A DNA stretch of 42,059 bases from an uncultured Spirochaetaceae bacterium. GTDB taxonomy: Bacteria > Spirochaetota > Spirochaetia > Treponematales > Treponemataceae. Positions 1-8,767 of this stretch are shown here, in pieces. A program made the position numbers and the translations under genes. Under the pieces are notes generated by a model. It saw only the letters and a program-made list of their open reading frames with translations, did no database searches and was not told where the DNA came from. Where the stretch lies: NCBI GenBank assembly GCA_902797055.1, contig CADBRT010000022.1:1-42059 (forward strand). The letters run 5' to 3'. Position 1 is the first letter of the stretch. Every line of letters begins with the position of its first letter.

Positions 1-340
1 AATACTTCTACTATATTTAGTAATACACAGATTCTCTCCCCTGTCAAGTATATTTTCGGCATTTCCAGCCCTTTTTGCTGTTCCCTTCGTCCAGTGTCAC
101 CCCGCAGTTTTTGTGCAAAAATGTACCACAAATCCCAGCCATTGCCTCTGGATTCCGCAATTTTGTGTATTTTTTGCAATACGGCTGTCCCTCCCGTGAC
201 ATTTCCGGCACCGAAGCACCAGTTTTACCGTCAAAAAGCGTCCTACTGCGCCTTGCAAAAATTGGCACGCTGTATGCTATATGTTTAGTGTACGGTTTAG
301 TACAAAAGATTTTCAAACAAAACCCACGGAGGTATACATT
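1..340. other. gene-free region upstream of the small heat-shock gene
   Basis: I see no convincing gene here. The short open frames on both strands have no ribosome-binding site and no recognisable protein features. The stretch from about 250 to 340 is AT-rich and must hold the promoter of the downstream heat-shock gene, but I could not pick one hexamer pair over others. No CIRCE-type inverted repeat is visible. Confidence 0.5.
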
Positions 341-787
341 ATGACACTTTTTGACGCTCTTTTTGACGGATTGAATGACGGCTGCACATCTGGCTGCTCC
401 CTTGCCCTTCCTGCTTTGGAAGCCCCCGCACGGGTCCCGGCTGTTGACATCAGGCGCACAGACAAGGCATATCTCCTTGAGATGGAGTTGCCGGGCAAAA
501 CACAGGACGACATCACCATCACCGTAAAAGAAGGAGTGCTGACCATCGCTTCTGCAAAGGCGGTTAAAGATGCAAAGACTTCTGAGACAGACAGCAATGC
601 AGAAAAGCCAAAGGAAACTTATCTGCTCCGCGAACGGTACAGCACTGCATTCGAGCGCAGTTTCCGCCTTTCAGACACTGCCGACGGCGAGAACATCACT
701 GCATCACTCAAGAACGGACTGCTTGAAGTGACCATACCGCTCAAAGAAAAGGCTGCGGAGCGGAAAATAACGATTGAAGCAGCATGA
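341..787 (+). CDS. small heat-shock protein, Hsp20/alpha-crystallin family
   Basis: This is a 148-residue ATP-independent holdase chaperone of the cytoplasm that binds unfolding proteins. The alpha-crystallin domain covers about residues 31-146. It contains the family's late NGLLEVTIP strand (125-133, the GVL-type signature) and ends with an ITI motif (143-145), the I-x-I type that docks onto neighbouring subunits. The N-terminal arm is short and has two cysteines (15 and 19). I chose the ATG at 341 because GGAGG at 328-332 lies 8 bases before it; an upstream in-frame ATG at 281 has no such site. The gene stands alone and is followed by an intrinsic terminator. Family assignment is firm; the exact orthologue is not. 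Confidence 0.9.
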   Translation: MTLFDALFDGLNDGCTSGCSLALPALEAPARVPAVDIRRTDKAYLLEMELPGKTQDDITITVKEGVLTIASAKAVKDAKTSETDSNAEKPKETYLLRERYSTAFERSFRLSDTADGENITASLKNGLLEVTIPLKEKAAERKITIEAA

Positions 788-882
788 GTTTCGAAACGAT
801 GAAACACAGCATCATATATACGACTGCCGGCGGAAACAGAGCCGCCCGGCGGTGTTATGGCAACCGAACGCCCCCAAGCGGC

Positions 883-905
883 ACGCCCGCCTGAGGGCGT
901 TTTTT
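883..905 (+). terminator. intrinsic terminator after the heat-shock gene
   Basis: ACGCCC (883-888) pairs with GGGCGT (895-900) around a six-base loop, followed by T900-T905. The rest of the 788-1056 gap shows no gene. Confidence 0.7.
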
Positions 906-1056
906 GTTCTGGACAAAAATACCTTGCAGGGCAGAACGGCTTGCATTACACTGTGCCAATGCACAAGCACATGTCTGCCACCCCGTCGCGTCTCGGCACA
1001 GAAAAACTGCCGCATTCCGAACCGGGAACGCCGGCAGTGGCGGGGAAAGTGAAGTT

Positions 1057-2232
1057 TTAGTGGTGGAACAAGCGGATGCCGGTGAAGCTCATGGCCATGC
1101 CGTAGCGGTCGCAGGTGGCAATCACGTTGTCATCGCGGATTGAACCGCCTGGCTGTGCTACAACGGTGACACCGGAGCGGTGCGCCCGCTCAATGTTGTC
1201 GCCGAACGGGAAAAATGCATCGCTGCCGATTGCGACATCAGTGTTTTTGGCAATCCATGCCTTGCGCTCCTCCTTTGTAAACGGAGCAGGGCGGGTTTTG
1301 AAGAACTTCTGCCACTCACCGTCGCGCAGCACATCGTCCGCATCATCGCTTGTGTACACATCGATTGTGTTGTCGCGGTCGGGACGCTTTATGCCGTCGA
1401 CAAACGGCAGATTCAACACCTGCGGAGCCTGTCTGAGCCACCACTTGTCAGCCTTGTCGCCGGCGAGCCGCGTGCAGTGGATTCTGCTCTGCTGTCCCGC
1501 GCCGATCCCAATCGCCTGCCCGTCTTTGACGTAGCACACTGAATTTGACTGCGTGTATTTGAGGATAATCAGGGAAATCAACAGATTGTCTTTTTCCTCT
1601 TTTGTCAGGTCTTTCTTCTGCGTCACCATCTGGGACAGACAGTTTTCGTCCAGCTTTATGAAGTTGTGCCCCTGCTCAAACGTCACACCGAAGACGGTTT
1701 TGCTTTCAAGCGCTTCCGGTGTATAGTCTGGGTCTATCTGAATCATGCAGTACGCACCCTTCTTTTTTGCCTTGAGAATTTCCAGCGCGTCATCATCATA
1801 ACCCGGCGCAATGATGCCATCGCTCACTTCCTTCTTTATCAGCAGGGCAGTCGCTTTGTCGCATTTGTCGCTGAGCGCAATGAAATCACCGAAGCTGGAC
1901 ATTCTGTCTGCACCGCGCGCCCTTGCATATGCACAGGCGAGCGGAGTCAGTTCCGCGTCATCGTCGACGAAGTAGATGGAACGAAGCGTCGGGGAAAGCG
2001 GTCTGCCGATTGCAGCACCCGCAGGGGAAACGTGCTTGAAAGACGTTGCGGCAGGAACACCCGTCGCTTCTTTCAATTCCTTCACCAGCTGCCAGCCGTT
2101 CAGGGCATCAAGCAGATTGATATATCCGGGTCTTCCGTTCACCACAGTGACAGGAAGTTCCCCGTTTGCCATGTACACCCGCGCAGGTTTCTGGTTGGGG
2201 TTGCATCCGTACTTTAACTCAAGTTCTTTCAT
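1057..2232 (-). CDS. phosphoribosylaminoimidazolecarboxamide (AICAR) formyltransferase, stand-alone
   Basis: This 391-residue cytoplasmic enzyme moves a formyl group from 10-formyl-tetrahydrofolate to AICAR, giving FAICAR, the next-to-last step of IMP synthesis. The sequence matches the AICAR transformylase half of PurH: the SFKHVSPAG motif near residues 43-51 carries the catalytic Lys-His pair, and IGSDAFFPFGD and AQPGGSIRD lie near the C-terminus. The N-terminal IMP cyclohydrolase domain of bifunctional PurH (about 200 residues) is absent. The start is close to the family N-terminus, so this is not a truncation. IMP cyclohydrolase must be encoded elsewhere or be missing. It is transcribed alone, divergent from the PAS-GGDEF gene. 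It has only a weak AAGG-type ribosome site. Confidence 0.9.
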   Translation of the reverse strand: MKELELKYGCNPNQKPARVYMANGELPVTVVNGRPGYINLLDALNGWQLVKELKEATGVPAATSFKHVSPAGAAIGRPLSPTLRSIYFVDDDAELTPLACAYARARGADRMSSFGDFIALSDKCDKATALLIKKEVSDGIIAPGYDDDALEILKAKKKGAYCMIQIDPDYTPEALESKTVFGVTFEQGHNFIKLDENCLSQMVTQKKDLTKEEKDNLLISLIILKYTQSNSVCYVKDGQAIGIGAGQQSRIHCTRLAGDKADKWWLRQAPQVLNLPFVDGIKRPDRDNTIDVYTSDDADDVLRDGEWQKFFKTRPAPFTKEERKAWIAKNTDVAIGSDAFFPFGDNIERAHRSGVTVVAQPGGSIRDDNVIATCDRYGMAMSFTGIRLFHH

Positions 2233-2240
2233 AAGCCTTT

Positions 2241-2269
2241 ATGATATAGTAAATAATGGCATTGTGCAA
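2241..2269 (-). promoter_or_regulatory. possible promoter of the AICAR formyltransferase gene
   Basis: Reading the minus strand, TTGCAC (2264-2269) and TATCAT (2241-2246) are 17 bases apart. Transcription would begin only about two bases before the start codon, implying an almost leaderless message. This is a match by eye only. Confidence 0.35.
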
Positions 2270-2360
2270 ATCCTTTCCTGCAGGTAATCTTACCGCAAAG
2301 ACAGCCTAATTTTAACTTTGGGGAGTTTACAACCGGCGGTTTATAGCATAAAATGGAGAA

Positions 2361-3227
2361 ATGGAACTTGATGTTGCCAACCTTACAACCATAATCAGCT
2401 CGATTCCGGGCAATGTGTTCTTCAAAGACACAGAATGCCGATATATCATGGCAAGTCACATTTGCAGCATGTTGAATACGGCAGGGCGCAGCGATTTTTC
2501 CATAATCGGAAAGACCGATCTTGAAATCCAAGTTCAGCAGGAACTCGGCGAAAAGTATTACAACGAAGACAAGGAACTCGTACAGAACGGCGGGGAGCTC
2601 GACTACGTAAACGAGATGAAGTTCGGAAACCTTGTCTTCTACTACCGCATTCAGAAAAAGGCGGTATACAACCAGCAGGGCAAGATAATCGGAGTCATCG
2701 GCATGGTGACCGACATCACCAAAGAGACCGTACTCCAGCACAGACTTGAACGGCTCAGCATCACCGATGTCATGACCGGTTTCTACAACCGTACCTATTA
2801 CGAAATGTTCCTCAGTTCACCGCTGGATGCCAAAAGACTTCCCCTGTCAATCATAACAGCGGATTTCGACTACCTTAAAAGCGTAAACGACAAATTCGGC
2901 CATGCGAAGGGCGACGAATACATACGGACAGGTGCTTCCATCATACGGGAAAATGTCCCCGAAAAAACCAACATCTACCGGATAGGCGGAGATGAATTCG
3001 TCATAGAGCTGCCGAATTGCATAGAAGGCAGGTGCCAGAGCATCATGCAGAAGATAGGCAAAGATTTCAAATTGACTAAGATAGGGAACGTTTCCCTGTC
3101 GGTGTCGCTGGGGTCTTTCACCATCGAAAATGAAATGCAGGATATTGCCGAGGCATTGAAAACAGCCGACAAGAATATGTATGAGCAAAAACAGAAACAC
3201 CACGATTCAAGCGGTGTTTCCCGATAA
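2361..3227 (+). CDS. PAS-GGDEF diguanylate cyclase
   Basis: This 288-residue protein is predicted to make cyclic di-GMP from two GTP. A PAS sensor domain occupies about residues 8-122, beginning with NVFFKDTECRYIMA, a style typical of PAS folds. The GGDEF domain covers about 130-280, with a DVMTGFYNR variant of the DxLT motif at its start and an intact GGDEF at 209-213. There is no RxxD inhibitory site five residues before GGDEF, so product feedback through that site is unlikely. There is no signal peptide or membrane segment, so it is cytoplasmic. The ATG at 2361 has GGAG only two bases upstream, so the start is uncertain. The channel gene follows after 27 bases. Confidence 0.88.
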   Translation: MELDVANLTTIISSIPGNVFFKDTECRYIMASHICSMLNTAGRSDFSIIGKTDLEIQVQQELGEKYYNEDKELVQNGGELDYVNEMKFGNLVFYYRIQKKAVYNQQGKIIGVIGMVTDITKETVLQHRLERLSITDVMTGFYNRTYYEMFLSSPLDAKRLPLSIITADFDYLKSVNDKFGHAKGDEYIRTGASIIRENVPEKTNIYRIGGDEFVIELPNCIEGRCQSIMQKIGKDFKLTKIGNVSLSVSLGSFTIENEMQDIAEALKTADKNMYEQKQKHHDSSGVSR

Positions 3228-3254
3228 TTACAACAAGGAGCAAAGAGACAACCC

Positions 3255-4046
3255 ATGAGTTCACCCAAACAGATTGCAGAGATTTATGTATCAGCCGGCA
3301 ACGGTAAGACCAGAATCAAACCGGGACGCATGTTCGTGCTTGCGTGTTTTGCAGGAGCGTTCATCGCGCTCGGCGGACTGGCGAGCCAGGTTGCCTCATG
3401 CACCATCCCGAACCCTTCGGTAGCGAAGATTATTTCAGGACTTGTGTTCCCCATAGGTCTTATGATGGTTGTTTGCGGCGGCGCGGAACTGTTCACCGGC
3501 AACAGCCTCATCATCATTCCAATCATTGAAAAACGCGGAAAAGTCGGCCCCTTGCTTACCAACTGGGGCATTGTATTCCTCGGCAACCTCGTAGGCAGCG
3601 TTGCCATAGCGCTCATGGCGGTGTACGGTCATACGCTTTCCCTCTACAACGGAGAGTTGGCAAAGATGGTCGTTGCGACCGCCGTTACAAAGGTACACCT
3701 CAGCTTCCTCGACGCATTCATCAGGGGCATTCTCTGCAACTTCATGGTCTGTCTGGCTGTGTGGATTTCCTTCGGTGCAGGGCAAGATATGGCTGGCAAA
3801 ATCCTCGGCCTCGCGCTTCCGGTATTCTTGTTCGTTCTCTGCGGATTTGAACACTGCGTAGCGAACATGTACTTTATCCCAGCCGGCATGTTCGCCAGCC
3901 TGGAGTACGGCATCCAAGCGGAAGGGCTGAATGTCCTTTCCTTCCTGTACGGCAACCTGCTTCCCGTCGTGCTCGGAAACATCATCGGCGGCGCTGTCTT
4001 AGTCGGACTCGGCTACTGGTATGCATACCTGAAACTTGAAAAATAG
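3255..4046 (+). CDS. formate/nitrite transporter family channel (FocA/NirC type)
   Basis: This 263-residue inner-membrane protein of the FNT family forms pentameric channels for small monovalent anions such as formate, nitrite or hydrosulfide. About six membrane helices are visible. Family signatures are GGAELFTGN (residues 75-83), the GILCNFMVCLAVW helix (158-170) and FEHCVANMYFIPAGM, whose His200 matches the conserved pore histidine. AAGGAG lies upstream at 3236-3241. A formate substrate would suit an anaerobic fermenter, but the sequence does not separate formate from nitrite. The next gene overlaps it by 11 bases, suggesting coupled expression. Confidence 0.9.
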   Translation: MSSPKQIAEIYVSAGNGKTRIKPGRMFVLACFAGAFIALGGLASQVASCTIPNPSVAKIISGLVFPIGLMMVVCGGAELFTGNSLIIIPIIEKRGKVGPLLTNWGIVFLGNLVGSVAIALMAVYGHTLSLYNGELAKMVVATAVTKVHLSFLDAFIRGILCNFMVCLAVWISFGAGQDMAGKILGLALPVFLFVLCGFEHCVANMYFIPAGMFASLEYGIQAEGLNVLSFLYGNLLPVVLGNIIGGAVLVGLGYWYAYLKLEK

Positions 4047-4959
4047 TGTACGCAGGAGACTGCTCAAAATCCTCTGCTTTTTACTGCCGTTTCTGCCGGT
4101 ACCACTCTGTGCGCAGGACAGCATCGGCAGGACGGGCAAAGGATTTGAACAGTTCTACTGGATAGAAAGCGCCTATCCCGATGTCACGTTCAACAAAACG
4201 TACGACACAGATGTAGAGGACTGGCGCATAGAAATGATTGTCCCCGACGGGGAAGAAAGCCGCACGACCGTCCTGTACTGGGCGCACGGCAGAATGCTTC
4301 CGAAGGAACTGCTGGCAGACCAGTATTCATACTGGCAGCTTTTGTATTCCTACCCCAAAACCCTTGCCGATCCGGCAGACTTCTCTGAAGAACAGAAAGA
4401 AAAGATAAAGCACTTCGGTTCCGACGACAACCGCCGGAACAGTTCCGGCACCCCCATGTACTTCTTCGATGCCCTCTACGACTCTGGTACCCGGGCTTCA
4501 CTCGAAACGAAAATCAAAAAGACCACTTTTTTAGGGCACAAAACCTCTGTCCACGAGCGGATTGTAGAACCGCTTTCACGCGTGGAACAGAAAATCCTTG
4601 CCCTTGCAGAAAACTCAAACGAAGTCAAAAACTTCGTCGGCAGCATGAAATCCTGTGACGCCTACTACTGGAGAATCATCGCAGGCACCACCCGCAAGTC
4701 GTTCCACTCGCTGGGTATCGCTGTAGATATCCTGCCCGTCAAAACAGGAGGCAAGCAGATTTTCTGGGGATGGGCGAAGGACACGTACCCGACAACATGG
4801 ATGCTCGTCCCCCTCAAGAACCGCTGGATGCCGCCGGATGAAGTGATACGCATTTTTGAAGCGGAAGGCTTCATCTGGGGAGGAAAGTGGGCTGTCTACG
4901 ACAACATGCACTTCGAGTACCACCCTGAGTTGATAAAGTTCAACTTTCTGACACATTGA
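4036..4959 (+). CDS. exported M15-family D-Ala-D-Ala carboxypeptidase-like protein
   Basis: This 307-residue zinc peptidase is predicted to trim peptidoglycan peptides in the periplasm. An N-terminal signal peptide (about 1-26) is basic then hydrophobic. The catalytic core has the M15 ligands His224 and Asp231 in KSFHSLGIAVD (the HxxxxxxD spacing) and His292 in DNMHFEY, with Glu294 close by. The frame has no suitable ATG, so the likely start is TTG at 4036, inside the end of the channel gene, with no clear ribosome site. Translational coupling would explain this. The 200 residues before the core are unusually long for a VanY-type enzyme and I do not recognise them. The peptidase class is well supported; the exact substrate is not. 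Confidence 0.8.
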   Translation: MKNSVRRRLLKILCFLLPFLPVPLCAQDSIGRTGKGFEQFYWIESAYPDVTFNKTYDTDVEDWRIEMIVPDGEESRTTVLYWAHGRMLPKELLADQYSYWQLLYSYPKTLADPADFSEEQKEKIKHFGSDDNRRNSSGTPMYFFDALYDSGTRASLETKIKKTTFLGHKTSVHERIVEPLSRVEQKILALAENSNEVKNFVGSMKSCDAYYWRIIAGTTRKSFHSLGIAVDILPVKTGGKQIFWGWAKDTYPTTWMLVPLKNRWMPPDEVIRIFEAEGFIWGGKWAVYDNMHFEYHPELIKFNFLTH

Positions 4960-4985
4960 CGAATTATGTCATAATAAGATACAAT
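4956..4985 (+). promoter_or_regulatory. sigma-70-type promoter of the enoyl-CoA reductase gene
   Basis: TTGACG (4956-4961) and TACAAT (4980-4985) are separated by 18 bases, overlapping the stop codon of the upstream peptidase gene. This gives a leader of about 37 bases with GAGGAG at 5014-5019. Confidence 0.65.
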
Positions 4986-5028
4986 CATCTCATTAAACAA
5001 ACCGCAAGACAATGAGGAGTTATACAGT

Positions 5029-6258
5029 ATGGTAATCAAACCGATGATTCGCAGCAATATCTGCATAAACGCACATCCAGTGGGATGCGCTAAAGAGACA
5101 GAAAGACAGATAGCCTACGTTCTCTCACAGAAAGCAAAGCGCGGAACCAAGAGTGTAAAGGAAGGGGGAGCCGGTCCTAAGACTGTCCTCGTCTTGGGGT
5201 GTTCTACAGGATACGGACTCGGCAGCAGAATTGCAGCCGCATTTGAATACGGAGCAGACACCATCGGTGTCTCATTCGAACACGAGCCGAAGGGACGCCA
5301 CGGCGGCACTCCGGGCTGGTACAACAACAAAGCGTTCGACCGCGCGGCGGAAAAAGAAGGACTGCGCACCTGCACACTCAACGCAGATGCGTTTAGCGAT
5401 GAATGCCGCTCCGCCATCATTGAACAGGCAAAGGCATGGGGCACAACCTTCGACCTCGTCATCTACAGCCTTGCAAGCCCGGTCAGAACTGACCCGGACA
5501 CAAAAGTGCTGTACAAATCCGTCCTCAAGCCGATTGGAAAGCCGTACGGCGGCCCATCCCTCGACCTCATGACCGGAAAAATCTCCGACATGACAGCAGA
5601 ACCTGCTGAAGGCGACGACATTCCGAATACCGTAAAAGTCATGGGTGGAGAAGACTGGGCACGATGGATAAAGAGCCTTAAGGAAGCAGGCGTCCTCTCA
5701 CAGGGCTGCCGCACAGTCGCCTACTCATACATCGGACCGCAGCTGAGCCATGCCATCTACCGCGACGGAACCATCGGAGCCGCAAAGAAAGACTTGGAGC
5801 AGAAGGCAAAAGAAATAGACGCCTCCCTCAAAGAAATCGGCGGTAACGCATTCGTCAGCGAGAACAAGGGACTGATCACCCGCTCTTCCGCCGTCATCCC
5901 GATTATTTCGCTGTATCTCGGAGTGCTCTTCAAAGTGATGAAGGAAAAAGGAACCCACGAGGGCTGTGTAGAACAGATGGAACGCCTCTTTGCAGAGCGC
6001 CTCTTCACTGGTGCAAACAGCGCGGCGGGAACCGTTCCGGTAGATGCAGAAGGAAGAATCCGCATTGATGACTGGGAGCTGGATCCAGCGGTTCAGGCAG
6101 AAGTAGACAAAATCATGCCTGCGGTAAAGGATGAAAACGTTGCACAGATGACCGACCTTGAAGGCGTGCGTCACGACTTCCTCGCCATCAACGGCTTCGA
6201 CATTCCTGGCGTTGACTACGAAAAAGACGTCACCGACCTCGAAAGCATCGACGCCTAA
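5029..6258 (+). CDS. fabV: trans-2-enoyl-CoA reductase (NAD+), FabV/Ter family
   Basis: This 409-residue cytoplasmic enzyme reduces trans-2-enoyl-CoA (or enoyl-ACP) with NADH. In treponemes Ter reduces crotonyl-CoA in butyrate formation; FabV in other bacteria serves fatty acid synthesis. The start KPMIRSNICINAHPVGC matches the Treponema denticola Ter N-terminus closely. The nucleotide-binding turn is GCSTGYGLGSR (57-67). The diagnostic catalytic pair Y-x8-K is Tyr244 and Lys253, and the RTDPD stretch (153-157) is conserved. Length is normal for the family. The gene has its own promoter, a GAGGAG ribosome site (5014-5019) and a strong terminator, so it is probably a single-gene unit. The assignment is among the firmest in the window. 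Confidence 0.96.
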   Translation: MVIKPMIRSNICINAHPVGCAKETERQIAYVLSQKAKRGTKSVKEGGAGPKTVLVLGCSTGYGLGSRIAAAFEYGADTIGVSFEHEPKGRHGGTPGWYNNKAFDRAAEKEGLRTCTLNADAFSDECRSAIIEQAKAWGTTFDLVIYSLASPVRTDPDTKVLYKSVLKPIGKPYGGPSLDLMTGKISDMTAEPAEGDDIPNTVKVMGGEDWARWIKSLKEAGVLSQGCRTVAYSYIGPQLSHAIYRDGTIGAAKKDLEQKAKEIDASLKEIGGNAFVSENKGLITRSSAVIPIISLYLGVLFKVMKEKGTHEGCVEQMERLFAERLFTGANSAAGTVPVDAEGRIRIDDWELDPAVQAEVDKIMPAVKDENVAQMTDLEGVRHDFLAINGFDIPGVDYEKDVTDLESIDA

Positions 6259-6290
6259 GCCGCTGTCCAATAGAGTAACACCATAGCAAA

Positions 6291-6317
6291 CCCCCGAACC
6301 TGCGTTCGGGGGTTTTT
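6291..6317 (+). terminator. strong intrinsic terminator after fabV
   Basis: CCCCCGAAC (6291-6299) pairs perfectly with GTTCGGGGG (6304-6312) around a four-base loop, followed by five T. Confidence 0.9.
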
Positions 6318-6365
6318 AGTATTCAGTGTGCGGAACCTGCCTCAACGACGGCTCATGATGAGAAA

Positions 6366-7901
6366 TCAGTATCCGACGGAGAGAGAGAAAATCAGCCCCA
6401 TCAGGACGACAGGGGTTTCTTTTTCGGAGGTAAACGTTGAATTATTGTAGGTGTAGCTCGCCCCGCCATAGATGATTGGCATGACGAAGGTTATGTCCAC
6501 GTGGCGCAGGCCGGAGAATACAAGGCTCGGAATGAAGTAGCCGGACTTTTCGTCCCAGTCAAAGAACCACTGGAACGCGCCGGAAAAATCGGTGTCCGCA
6601 ATGTGCCTCCAGGCAAACGTCGTACCGATGTTATTGCTCTTCCGCTTATCTTTTGCCTTGCTCGCGTCATAGATGAACTGATACTCAGCAGCGAAGCCCA
6701 GTTTGCCCATCGTATCGGCGTCTATCAGGCGACTCACGCCGCCTACGAATTTTGCATAGGAAATGCCGTCAAAATCGAGGTCGAGAATCGCTTTCTTAGG
6801 AGCATGCACCTTGCCCCAGAGCGTGACATGGTTTCCCATAAGGTCAGTCGTCAATTCAATACCAGCGGCAGGATCCATGCGGTGGGAGTCGTAGTTCGCC
6901 CATCTGCGCCCGAAGACTTTGACAGAGACTGGGCCAATGGGATACTCGAACGCAGCCGCATAGGACAGGTACGAAGAGGAAAGTTCTGTCGTGTCCGCCC
7001 CGTTGTACATGCCGATTCCTTGCAGCTGTCCCTTGCCGACCGGTACGGTCAGAATTGCGTCAAAGCGCTTCGTAGAATAGTGGGCTGTGTCAAAGAGTTT
7101 AGTGACATCCTCGCTTGAATCATCGAGGATATTGGTATCAAAGAGCAGGGAATTTCCCCATCCCGTTCCCGTAGCGCCGGCGCTGATGTAGAGGAAATCG
7201 CTCATTATGTAGTCAAAGTAAAGGGAATCGATGGCAATGCTGAAATCAGGAAAGCAGGTGTACACCTGACCGCGCACCGTCACATCGTCAAAGGGTTTTG
7301 CCGTAAAGCCCAGATAGTTTTCAAACGCCGCAAACGGGGAGGTATAGGAGTCGGGATAGACCTTTGTGATTCCTCCCATGCGTGCATTGAACTTGCCGTA
7401 GAGCTCTATCTTTTTTTTATCCTGGGAAGGAGTTGTTTCCGCGGACGTTACCGGCTCGCTTTCCGTACCCTGCATATCGGACGCATCATCAAACAACGAG
7501 GAAAGGTCACTGTCTCCGCCGTCTTCAAAGGCATCCGCAGCCTCTGCCCAGATATCGCTGTCTGCCCAAACATCCTGTTCCGGCTCTGCAGCGGCGGGAA
7601 TCGTCTCGGCATTCTGCCCACCGTTCCCAGACTCCGGCAGATAGTCTTCATAATTTCCGTAGATATCGTCATCAGAGGGGATATCCACCGCATTCCCTTC
7701 AACATGGGAGGTGGCATCCCTGTTCAAAGAGCTGTTCTGAGGACTGCTCCACGCCTCTTCCCAACTGCCGTAGTCGCCGCGCCCCGCATAGTCTTCGTAC
7801 CGTCCGTATATATCATCCCCGTTATCTTCCAGCGTATGCACTGACAACGGGGTGAGGAATACGAAAGCGGCTAGGAATGCGAGCGCACGACCGAGTCGCA
7901 T
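6366..7901 (-). CDS. outer-membrane beta-barrel protein with acidic N-terminal region
   Basis: This is a 511-residue exported protein. Residues 1-23 are a signal peptide. Residues 25-160 are acidic, low-complexity and probably unstructured, and carry two near-identical motifs, DDIYGRYEDY (29-38) and DDIYGNYEDY (78-87). From about residue 165 the sequence alternates polar and aromatic residues in strands separated by Gly/Asp/Asn turns, beginning IELYGKFNARMG and ending with a terminal tyrosine in LIFSLSVGY. This fits an outer-membrane beta-barrel with a C-terminal assembly signal. It is the last gene of the minus-strand operon and starts directly after the stop codon of the LolA-like gene. I do not recognise a named family. 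A role with the LolA-like protein and the permeases is inferred from position. Confidence 0.75.
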   Translation of the reverse strand: MRLGRALAFLAAFVFLTPLSVHTLEDNGDDIYGRYEDYAGRGDYGSWEEAWSSPQNSSLNRDATSHVEGNAVDIPSDDDIYGNYEDYLPESGNGGQNAETIPAAAEPEQDVWADSDIWAEAADAFEDGGDSDLSSLFDDASDMQGTESEPVTSAETTPSQDKKKIELYGKFNARMGGITKVYPDSYTSPFAAFENYLGFTAKPFDDVTVRGQVYTCFPDFSIAIDSLYFDYIMSDFLYISAGATGTGWGNSLLFDTNILDDSSEDVTKLFDTAHYSTKRFDAILTVPVGKGQLQGIGMYNGADTTELSSSYLSYAAAFEYPIGPVSVKVFGRRWANYDSHRMDPAAGIELTTDLMGNHVTLWGKVHAPKKAILDLDFDGISYAKFVGGVSRLIDADTMGKLGFAAEYQFIYDASKAKDKRKSNNIGTTFAWRHIADTDFSGAFQWFFDWDEKSGYFIPSLVFSGLRHVDITFVMPIIYGGASYTYNNSTFTSEKETPVVLMGLIFSLSVGY

Positions 7902-8705
7902 TTATTTGCTCATCATCTCGACGTATTTTTTTGTGTAGACGGTGTTCTTCTGCTTTGCGAATGACACATTGGAAATGGTTATCTGTGTCTGCTCGTACTG
8001 CATCTTGCCGTTTATCTTTTTGCCCCGCAGCTGGTCGATAATCAGCATCTTGCTCGGAACGGAGTGGTCATTGTACTTCTGGTATGAAGGAATCGCAGTG
8101 CTGCGCAAAAGCTGTCCTGAAAGGCTGTAGTCCTCCTTCATGCGGATAAGACCGTCGTTCGGTGTAACCCAGAGTTTGATGGTCGGGTAATTTACACCGC
8201 TGACCTTTGCGGCGAGTTCGAACTTTACGCAGTCCAGCTTGCCGAGTTTTTCGGTTACCGCGCTTTTGATTTCGTATCTGCCGCTGTAGTTCTGCGGAGT
8301 GAAATCATCAGGAGTTGCGTTTGTTCCTGAAATCTTGTCCTTGGAAGAGGAGAATGTGAACTGTTTGTCGGCAGGGTCGTAGAACCAGATGTTCTCATCG
8401 AACTGGACATATCCCTTGCCGCGGTCGCTTTCCGGGCCGGTAATCAGAATGGTATAGCTGGAAGCATCGTCCCTGCGGTACATGACAGCAGTTGTGACGG
8501 AGTTGCCCTGTCCTGGCTTGCTCTGTACGAGTGAATAGTTTGCTGCAAAGTCGGTTCCATAGAAGGCAGTTGATGCGTCAGCTTTTTTCAAAAGAGCCGC
8601 TGCTTCGGAAGCAGAAACCTTTTCTGCGGAAACTGGCATTGTCAGTGCTACGAGCATAAGGGCAGAAGCAAGAAGAGCCGGTGTTTTCATTTTCATTGTT
8701 TTCAT
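7902..8705 (-). CDS. LolA-like outer membrane lipoprotein-sorting protein
   Basis: This 267-residue periplasmic protein has a signal peptide ending near MPVSAEK (about residues 1-28) and no lipobox cysteine. The mature part resembles the family annotated as outer membrane lipoprotein-sorting protein: paired strands such as WFYDPADKQFTF and IKLWVTPNDGLIRMKEDY are typical of this LolA/LolB-like fold, which binds acyl chains in a half-barrel. The start at 8705 has GGAG about nine bases upstream. It lies between two permease genes and a beta-barrel gene, which suggests a carrier between inner and outer membranes. The cargo could be lipoproteins or another lipid. The family call is good; function rests on context. 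Confidence 0.82.
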   Translation of the reverse strand: MKTMKMKTPALLASALMLVALTMPVSAEKVSASEAAALLKKADASTAFYGTDFAANYSLVQSKPGQGNSVTTAVMYRRDDASSYTILITGPESDRGKGYVQFDENIWFYDPADKQFTFSSSKDKISGTNATPDDFTPQNYSGRYEIKSAVTEKLGKLDCVKFELAAKVSGVNYPTIKLWVTPNDGLIRMKEDYSLSGQLLRSTAIPSYQKYNDHSVPSKMLIIDQLRGKKINGKMQYEQTQITISNVSFAKQKNTVYTKKYVEMMSK

Positions 8706-8767
8706 TTGTTATTCTCCATAAATAATATCAGTAAAAATTTTGGACAACCACCTGTCCATAAGTCCGT

